NCBI GenBank assembly: GCA_049509675.1 | Contig: JBEKZQ010000461.1 | Coordinates: forward strand, 1 to 8,860 | Reading direction: 5' to 3' | Source: JBEKZQ01 sp049509675 | Lineage (GTDB): Bacteria; Planctomycetota; Planctomycetia; Pirellulales; Thermoguttaceae | Length of the DNA: 8,860 bases | In this document: positions 5,456 to 8,860 of the stretch, piece after piece | Layout of the letters: every line of letters starts with the position of its first letter | Position numbering within the stretch: position 1 is the first letter of the stretch | The notes under the pieces: model-generated | The model's input: only the letters and a program-made list of their open reading frames with translations | Told to the model about the DNA's origin: nothing | The model's database searches: none | Translations under genes and position numbers: made by a program

Positions 5456-6535
5456 ATGAGAAGCCGAGTGCCTTGTCCATCTCGCTCGCCGGGTGCCACT
5501 GGCTTGCCAGTGCCGTCCGCTCGGGTGCCACTGGCTTGCCAGTGCCGTCCGCTGGGAAGCACGGGCAAGCCCGTGGCACCTTTCAGCCCGCGCCTGGTGC
5601 TGCACGCCGACGATCTGGGCATGAACGCGGGCGTCAGCGACGGCATCCTTCAGGCGTTCGAGCATGGTCTGCTCACCAGCACGTCGCTGTTGGCCAATGG
5701 CCCCGACGCCGACCGCGCACTGGACCGCTGGAAACGCCTGGCCCGGGAACAGCAGTTGGCCCTGCTGCCGTCGTCCGCCGCACGTCATCCCTTGGGCGAT
5801 GACGGCCGTCCGTGGGACCTGGGCATCCACCTGAATCTGACGCAAGGCCGACCCCTGACCGCGGGCCGCTACCCGGCGGAGTTGCTCGATGAGCGGGGCC
5901 GGTTTCCGGGCATTTTCGCCTTGTTTCGCGGCCTGTGGCGCGGCGCCGGGCGGTTCCGCGCGGCGCTCGAAGAAGAACTCTGCCGGCAAATCGAATTCAT
6001 GCTCGATCGCGGCGTTAGGCCGACCCATCTGAACGGCCATCAATATGTGGAAATGCTGCCGGCGATTACCGAGATCGTGCCGCGCCTGCTGGAGCGTTTC
6101 GCGATCGGAGTGCTGCGCGTGCCGGTGGAGCGGGCGCCCTTTCGCTCGCTGCTGTGGGGGAGACTGAGCCTCGGGGCCTGGCCCTCGGCCGCGGTACACC
6201 AGATCTATGCCTTGCGGTTGCGGGCCCGCGCTCGGCGGGGGGCCTGGCCGCACGCCGACGCCTTCTTCGGCGCCGCCCGCTCCGGGCGCATCGATATCCG
6301 CAGCGTGCGATTGTTCCTCTCGCAGCCGACTGGTTTTCGCTGCGCCGAAATCGCGCTGCACCCCGGGCAGGCAGTTCCGCCGCAGGCGGCAGACGGCTGG
6401 CGCGACCCCTTGGCCGAGTTGCGCCCCAAGGAATTGCAACTGCTGCTCTCGGCCGATTTGGCCCAGTGCCTGCGGCAAGCGAATGTGCGGCTTGGCCGGC
6501 TGACAGACTTGTGCCGGGTGACAAACGGAGAATGA
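5456..6535 (+). CDS. ChbG/HpnK (YdjC) family carbohydrate deacetylase
   Basis: Metal-dependent deacetylase family that removes acetyl groups from N-acetylated sugars (chitooligosaccharides, hopanoid- or polyprenol-linked sugars). From the ATG at 5456 it has 359 residues. Motifs: HADDLG at 50-55 (catalytic/metal Asp), GIHLNLT around H125 (metal His), THLNGHQYVEMLP at 180-192 (His ligand region), and E298-x-x-x-HPG at 302-304. In many relatives the third motif reads THxDSHxHVH; here the Asp is Asn and the last two His are Tyr and Glu. The first 39 residues are encoded by palindromic repeats and are probably not native. A GTG at 5573, inside the last repeat, would give a 320-residue protein with HADD at 11-14, the usual position. 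Neither start has a good ribosome binding site. The gene lies 19 nt after the GT2 stop and formerly abutted GT87. The substrate is inferred to be the lipid-linked sugar made by the GT2 enzyme. Confidence 0.82.
   Translation: MRSRVPCPSRSPGATGLPVPSARVPLACQCRPLGSTGKPVAPFSPRLVLHADDLGMNAGVSDGILQAFEHGLLTSTSLLANGPDADRALDRWKRLAREQQLALLPSSAARHPLGDDGRPWDLGIHLNLTQGRPLTAGRYPAELLDERGRFPGIFALFRGLWRGAGRFRAALEEELCRQIEFMLDRGVRPTHLNGHQYVEMLPAITEIVPRLLERFAIGVLRVPVERAPFRSLLWGRLSLGAWPSAAVHQIYALRLRARARRGAWPHADAFFGAARSGRIDIRSVRLFLSQPTGFRCAEIALHPGQAVPPQAADGWRDPLAELRPKELQLLLSADLAQCLRQANVRLGRLTDLCRVTNGE
5490..5580. repeat. Cluster of three REP-like palindromes, two in 32-bp tandem
   Basis: A 32-bp unit starting CGGGTGCCAC is repeated exactly at 5490-5521 and 5522-5553. 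Each carries the palindrome CACTGGC-TT-GCCAGTG (5497-5512 and 5529-5544). A third, inverted relative follows with CACGGGC-AA-GCCCGTG at 5560-5575, ending in GTGGCACC. The cluster lies in the N-terminal coding region of the deacetylase and has no stop in that frame. Confidence 0.85.
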
Positions 6536-6574
6536 ATCGTGGGGCCGATGAAAACTCTGGCAACAGGTGAGGTT

Positions 6575-6600
6575 GGGTGCCACGGGCTGCCCGTGCTTCC
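6575..6600. repeat. REP-like palindrome copy 4
   Basis: GGGTGC, then the palindrome CACGGGC-T-GCCCGTG (6581-6595), then CTTCC. Same family as the copies in the deacetylase N-terminus, here with a one-base loop. Confidence 0.75.
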
Positions 6601-6630
6601 CTGTCGGTTCTTGCCGCGATGAGCCGGCAG
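6601..6630. repeat. Stem-loop with G-U pairs next to REP copy 4
   Basis: CTGTCGGTTC (6601-6610) can pair with GAGCCGGCAG (6621-6630) across a 10-nt loop. The two imperfect positions are G-U pairs in plus-strand RNA, which hints at pairing in the transcript rather than in DNA. Confidence 0.4.
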
Positions 6631-6712
6631 AAACGTCTCTGTGCGTTACGAACATGAATCCTTTAGCACGGCGGGAACGGTGATGCGTGGCCGCAAAAGC
6701 CATTTAGAAGAG

Positions 6713-6728
6713 CACGGGCAAGCCCGTG
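6713..6728. repeat. REP-like palindrome copy 5 (inverted)
   Basis: CACGGGC-AA-GCCCGTG followed by GCACCC. It is in the same orientation as the 5560-5575 copy and opposite to copy 4, so copies 4 and 5 face each other across about 120 bp. Confidence 0.75.
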
Positions 6729-6744
6729 GCACCCGGCGGGAACA

Positions 6745-6769
6745 CCCCTCTCCCAGAGAGGGAGAGGGG
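6745..6769 (+). promoter_or_regulatory. 10-bp perfect hairpin overlapping the GT87 ribosome binding site
   Basis: CCCCTCTCCC (6745-6754), loop AGAGA, GGGAGAGGGG (6760-6769). The right arm supplies GGGG of the GGGGAG Shine-Dalgarno element (6766-6771), 8 nt before the GTG start at 6780. If it folds in mRNA, it should hide the ribosome binding site of GT87. Confidence 0.6.
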
Positions 6770-6779
6770 AGAATGAATC

Positions 6780-8003
6780 GTGCGTTTGCTTGAGGCACTC
6801 GATCGGCGGCAACGCTGGCTTCTTCGCCTGGCCTTCCTGTTATGGATGGCCCTGGCGATCGTCGTCAGCGCAAAGACCCTGATCGATCCGGCCCTGCACA
6901 GCACCTACCCGTGCTTCGAAAGCGGCGCCCGGTACTGGTGGGCCGGCCGGGACGTGTACCGTGACTGTCCGCACGATTTCCGCTACGGGCCGGCCTTTGC
7001 CGTGGCCCTGGGACCGCTGGCCCTGCTTCCCACCCCGCTGGGCGCCCAGTTGTGGAACTGGCTGAACATCGGCGTGCTGTTCTTCACGCTGCGGGCGATG
7101 GTGCGGCACGTGCTGCCCGGCGGCTACTGGACCCCGCGCCGTGAGGCGGCATTCTTGGCGGTCACCGCCGTGGGTGCCTTCCATACCTTGTGGTCGGGAC
7201 AGACGAATCTGTTGGTGTTCTCGTTGGTTGCCTTGGGAGTGATCGCCGCCCGGCACGAGCGGTGGTCCTTGGCGGCCTTGTTGCTGGCGCTGCCTGTACA
7301 CATCAAGATTTGGCCCTTGGCGGCCGGATTGTTGTTGGCCGCCTGCCGGCCGCGAAAACTGGCTCCGCGGCTTCCCCTGGCGCTGCTGTTGATCGGCGGC
7401 ATCCCTTTCCTGACGAAGCCTTGGCCCTGGGTCTGCCGGCAGTACGCAGGGTGGTACCAGTTGCTCGTGGGGCCCGCCCAGGTGCGCCACACCTATCGTG
7501 ACGCCTGGACAATCTGGGAATTCATCCATGCGCCGGTCGACCCGCGCCTGTACGCCGCGCTGCAGCTTGGCATGGCCCTGGCGGCGCTTGTGTTGTGCTG
7601 CATACAGGCACGGCGCACCGCCTCCAGGTGCGGCTTGAGCCTCTTCGTGTTGGTGACCTGGACCACCTGGCAGCTCGTCTTCGGTCCGGGGACCGAGCGG
7701 AATACCTTCGGCTTGATTGCCCCGCTGAGCAGTTGGGCACTGATCGCCAGTTTCGAGGAGAAATGGGGGCGAACGCTGATGACGCTAAGCTTCGTGCTCA
7801 TGTTGGTCTCGACGTCGGGGGCCATCGAGCACGTGCTTCTACCATACTTTGAATGGGTAAAGATTATCCATCCGATGGGGGTTATCTTATTCTTCGCTTG
7901 GTTCCTGGGTTGGAACGCCGGCTGGGGGTGTAACACTCTCTCTCCCCTTGCGGGAGAGGGCGGGGTGCGGGGAGAACTGCAAAGTTGCGATGCGGACCAC
8001 TAG
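6780..8003 (+). CDS. GT87 (DUF2029) family membrane glycosyltransferase
   Basis: Predicted polytopic inner-membrane GT-C-type enzyme of 407 residues. GT87 members transfer mannose or other sugars from a polyprenyl-phosphate donor to glycan or lipid acceptors on the outer face of the membrane. Visible family-like segments: YPCFESGARYWWAGRDVY (43-60) in the first periplasmic loop, FRYGPAFA (67-74), GQTNLLV (130-136), HIKIWPL (164-170), and about ten hydrophobic helices. The start is GTG at 6780; the nearby ATG at 6773 is in another frame and stops after six codons. GGGGAG at 6766-6771 is well placed. The last 24 residues (384-407, CNTLSPLAGEGG...) are encoded by a hairpin repeat and are probably not native. 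It follows the deacetylase across a repeat insertion and is inferred to use a polyprenol-linked sugar. Acceptor unknown. Confidence 0.82.
   Translation: MRLLEALDRRQRWLLRLAFLLWMALAIVVSAKTLIDPALHSTYPCFESGARYWWAGRDVYRDCPHDFRYGPAFAVALGPLALLPTPLGAQLWNWLNIGVLFFTLRAMVRHVLPGGYWTPRREAAFLAVTAVGAFHTLWSGQTNLLVFSLVALGVIAARHERWSLAALLLALPVHIKIWPLAAGLLLAACRPRKLAPRLPLALLLIGGIPFLTKPWPWVCRQYAGWYQLLVGPAQVRHTYRDAWTIWEFIHAPVDPRLYAALQLGMALAALVLCCIQARRTASRCGLSLFVLVTWTTWQLVFGPGTERNTFGLIAPLSSWALIASFEEKWGRTLMTLSFVLMLVSTSGAIEHVLLPYFEWVKIIHPMGVILFFAWFLGWNAGWGCNTLSPLAGEGGVRGELQSCDADH
7940..7958. repeat. Hairpin repeat encoding the GT87 tail
   Basis: CTCTCCC (7940-7946), loop CTTGC, GGGAGAG (7952-7958), followed by a G-rich run. 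It is related to the hairpin at 6745-6769. Its translation (SPLAGEGGVRGE) is typical of read-through of dispersed intergenic hairpin repeats. Confidence 0.65.
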
Positions 8004-8052
8004 TGCGGAATGGACCTGCGGGCGGAAGACTTCGCGCAGTTTGCAGTTCTCC
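7971..8052. repeat. 13-bp perfect inverted repeat spanning the GT87 stop codon
   Basis: GGAGAACTGCAAA (7971-7983) and TTTGCAGTTCTCC (8040-8052) are exact inverse complements, 56 bp apart, with the stop codon TAG at 8001-8003 between them. It could act as a terminator-like structure (no U-tract is seen) or be the ends of an 82-bp non-coding element. Confidence 0.6.
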
Positions 8053-8091
8053 GGCGGGCCGATTGACGAATCTGCGGCGGCGGCCAACAAT

Positions 8092-8110
8092 AGGTTCTGG
8101 CGACGAACCT
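8092..8110. promoter_or_regulatory. Small dyad upstream of glyA
   Basis: AGGTTC-TGGCGAC-GAACCT, a 6-bp inverted repeat with a 7-bp centre, 18 bp before the glyA ATG. It could be an operator or a leader hairpin, or chance. No promoter or riboswitch consensus is recognised in 8053-8128. Confidence 0.2.
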
Positions 8111-8128
8111 CAAGTGGTGTGGGCTCAC

Positions 8129-8860
8129 ATGAATTGCATCCAGCGACAAGATCCGGAAGTCTGGGCGGCCATTGACGGCGAAATCCAACGTCAGCGCGAC
8201 GGCCTGGAAATGATCGCCAGCGAGAACTACACCAGTCCCGCCGTCATGCAAGCGATGGGCAGCGTGTTGACGAACAAATACGCGGAAGGGTATCCCGGAA
8301 AACGCTATTATGGGGGGTGCCAGTTCGTCGATGTCGTCGAGGATCTCGCCCGCGATCGCGCCAAACGCCTTTTCGGGGCCGAGCACGTCAACGTCCAGCC
8401 GCATTCGGGCGCACAGGCCAACACGGCCGTCTACCTCTCGGCCCTGGAGCCGGGCGACGTGCTCATGGGGCTGGACCTGGCCCACGGCGGACATCTCACG
8501 CACGGTATGCGGTTGAACATCTCGGGCAAGCTGTACCACATTGTCAGCTACGGGGTTCGGCCCGACACGCACCGCATCGATTTCGATCGCCTGGCCGCCT
8601 TGGCGCGGGAGCACAAGCCCAAGATGATCGTGGCCGGCGCCAGCGCCTATCCGCGTGAGATTCCGCACGCGGAGTTCGCCCAGATCGCGCGGGATTGCGG
8701 CGCGCGGCTGCTGGTCGACATGGCCCATTATGCCGGACTGGTGGCGGCCGGACTTCACGACGACCCGGTGCCGGTGGCCGATTACGTCAGCAGCACCACG
8801 CACAAGACGCTGCGCGGGCCGCGCGGCGGCCTGATCCTGTGCAAGCAGTCGCTGGCCAAG
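8129..8860 (+). CDS. glyA: Serine hydroxymethyltransferase, 5' part (truncated by window end)
   Basis: PLP enzyme that interconverts serine and glycine while charging tetrahydrofolate with a one-carbon unit; cytosolic, central to glycine, purine and methionine supply. The 244 codons seen cover the N-terminal part of a protein usually about 415-430 residues long. Hallmarks: LEMIASENYTSPAVMQAMGSVLTNKYAEGYPGKRYYGG in about the first 63 residues, NVQPHSGAQAN (88-98), DLAHGGHLTHG (116-126), LLVDMAHYAGLVAAG (194-208) and STTHKTLRGPRGG (222-234), with K226 as the expected PLP Schiff-base lysine. No key residue is missing. The ATG at 8129 fits the family N-terminus; no clear ribosome binding site precedes it. 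It reads in the same direction as GT87, 125 bp downstream past a 13-bp inverted repeat, so it probably has its own transcription unit. Confidence 0.96.
   Translation, partial: MNCIQRQDPEVWAAIDGEIQRQRDGLEMIASENYTSPAVMQAMGSVLTNKYAEGYPGKRYYGGCQFVDVVEDLARDRAKRLFGAEHVNVQPHSGAQANTAVYLSALEPGDVLMGLDLAHGGHLTHGMRLNISGKLYHIVSYGVRPDTHRIDFDRLAALAREHKPKMIVAGASAYPREIPHAEFAQIARDCGARLLVDMAHYAGLVAAGLHDDPVPVADYVSSTTHKTLRGPRGGLILCKQSLAK

Larger units (their letters stand above)
6527..6782. mobile_element. Repeat-filled insertion flanked by 15-bp direct repeats
   Basis: GGAGAATGAATCGTG occurs exactly at 6527-6541 and 6768-6782. The left copy holds the deacetylase stop codon TGA (6533-6535); the right copy holds the GT87 start GTG (6780-6782). 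The 226 bp between contain no gene but four palindromes. Removing one copy and the insert gives a tight operon junction: GGAG, stop TGA, 3 nt, GTG start, with GGAG 8 nt before the start. No transposase is present, so any mobility would need help in trans. Confidence 0.6.

Noticed and set aside
5490..5580. CRISPR-like repeat pair of 32 bp
   Set aside because: The two 32-bp copies are directly adjacent with no spacer, and a related inverted copy follows; this is a palindromic repeat cluster.
5240..6535. Deacetylase starting at the ATG at 5240
   Set aside because: That would overlap the GT2 reading frame by almost 200 bp, and the extra residues are an out-of-frame reading of the conserved GT2 C-terminus.
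5144..6703. Long minus-strand open frame opposite GT2 and the deacetylase
   Set aside because: A shadow of GC-rich coding sequence. The plus strand carries the recognised motifs; the minus product is Arg/Gln/Pro-rich without family features.
8004..8128. Riboswitch upstream of glyA
   Set aside because: Only 125 bp, partly occupied by the arm of an inverted repeat. I could not recognise a glycine or tetrahydrofolate riboswitch core.

Overview
The window looks like an accessory stretch of a GC-rich planctomycete chromosome (Pirellulales-like is my guess). Reasons: a prepilin-like protein of the DUF1559 type with an exact C-terminal H-X9-DG motif, a second protein with a GYTLVE prepilin signal, a GT87-type membrane glycosyltransferase, and many short GC-rich palindromic and heptameric repeats between and inside genes. 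The taxonomic call is inference from family and repeat style only.

Layout. 129-1583 (-): NCS1/CodB-like nucleobase permease with a strong ribosome binding site. 1584-1901: non-coding, divergent from the next gene. 1902-2738 (+): DUF1559 prepilin-like protein. 2739-2868: a convergent gap made almost entirely of repeats, including a terminator-like hairpin and eight GCTCCAC heptamers. 2869-4389 (-): PulJ/PilW-like prepilin whose leader peptide is expanded by a 22-unit heptamer array flanked by a 12-bp duplication. 4390-4619: divergent promoter region. 4620-5436 (+): a GT2 polyprenyl-phosphate-type glycosyltransferase broken by a frameshifting internal deletion. 5456-6535 (+): a ChbG/HpnK (YdjC) carbohydrate deacetylase whose N-terminus is read through palindromic repeats. 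6536-6779: repeat-filled gap bounded by a 15-bp direct repeat. 6780-8003 (+): GT87 (DUF2029) polytopic glycosyltransferase. 8129-8860 (+): the first 244 codons of glyA (serine hydroxymethyltransferase), cut by the window end.

How the genes work together. GT2, deacetylase and GT87 are collinear and look like one former operon. By analogy with the Francisella FlmF2-NaxD-FlmK pathway, they would load an N-acetylated sugar on a polyprenyl phosphate, deacetylate it, and transfer it to an envelope acceptor. The GT2 lesion means the pathway may now be broken here, unless the lesion is an assembly error.

The most unusual theme is repeat insertion that reshapes gene ends. At two places (prepilin leader; deacetylase/GT87 junction) a repeat-rich block is flanked by an exact direct repeat of 12 or 15 bp. 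Removing the block plus one copy restores a normal prepilin signal in one case and a tight operon junction in the other. Repeats also supply the N-terminus of the deacetylase and the C-terminal tail of GT87. A weaker third case is a 20-bp direct repeat inside the permease gene.
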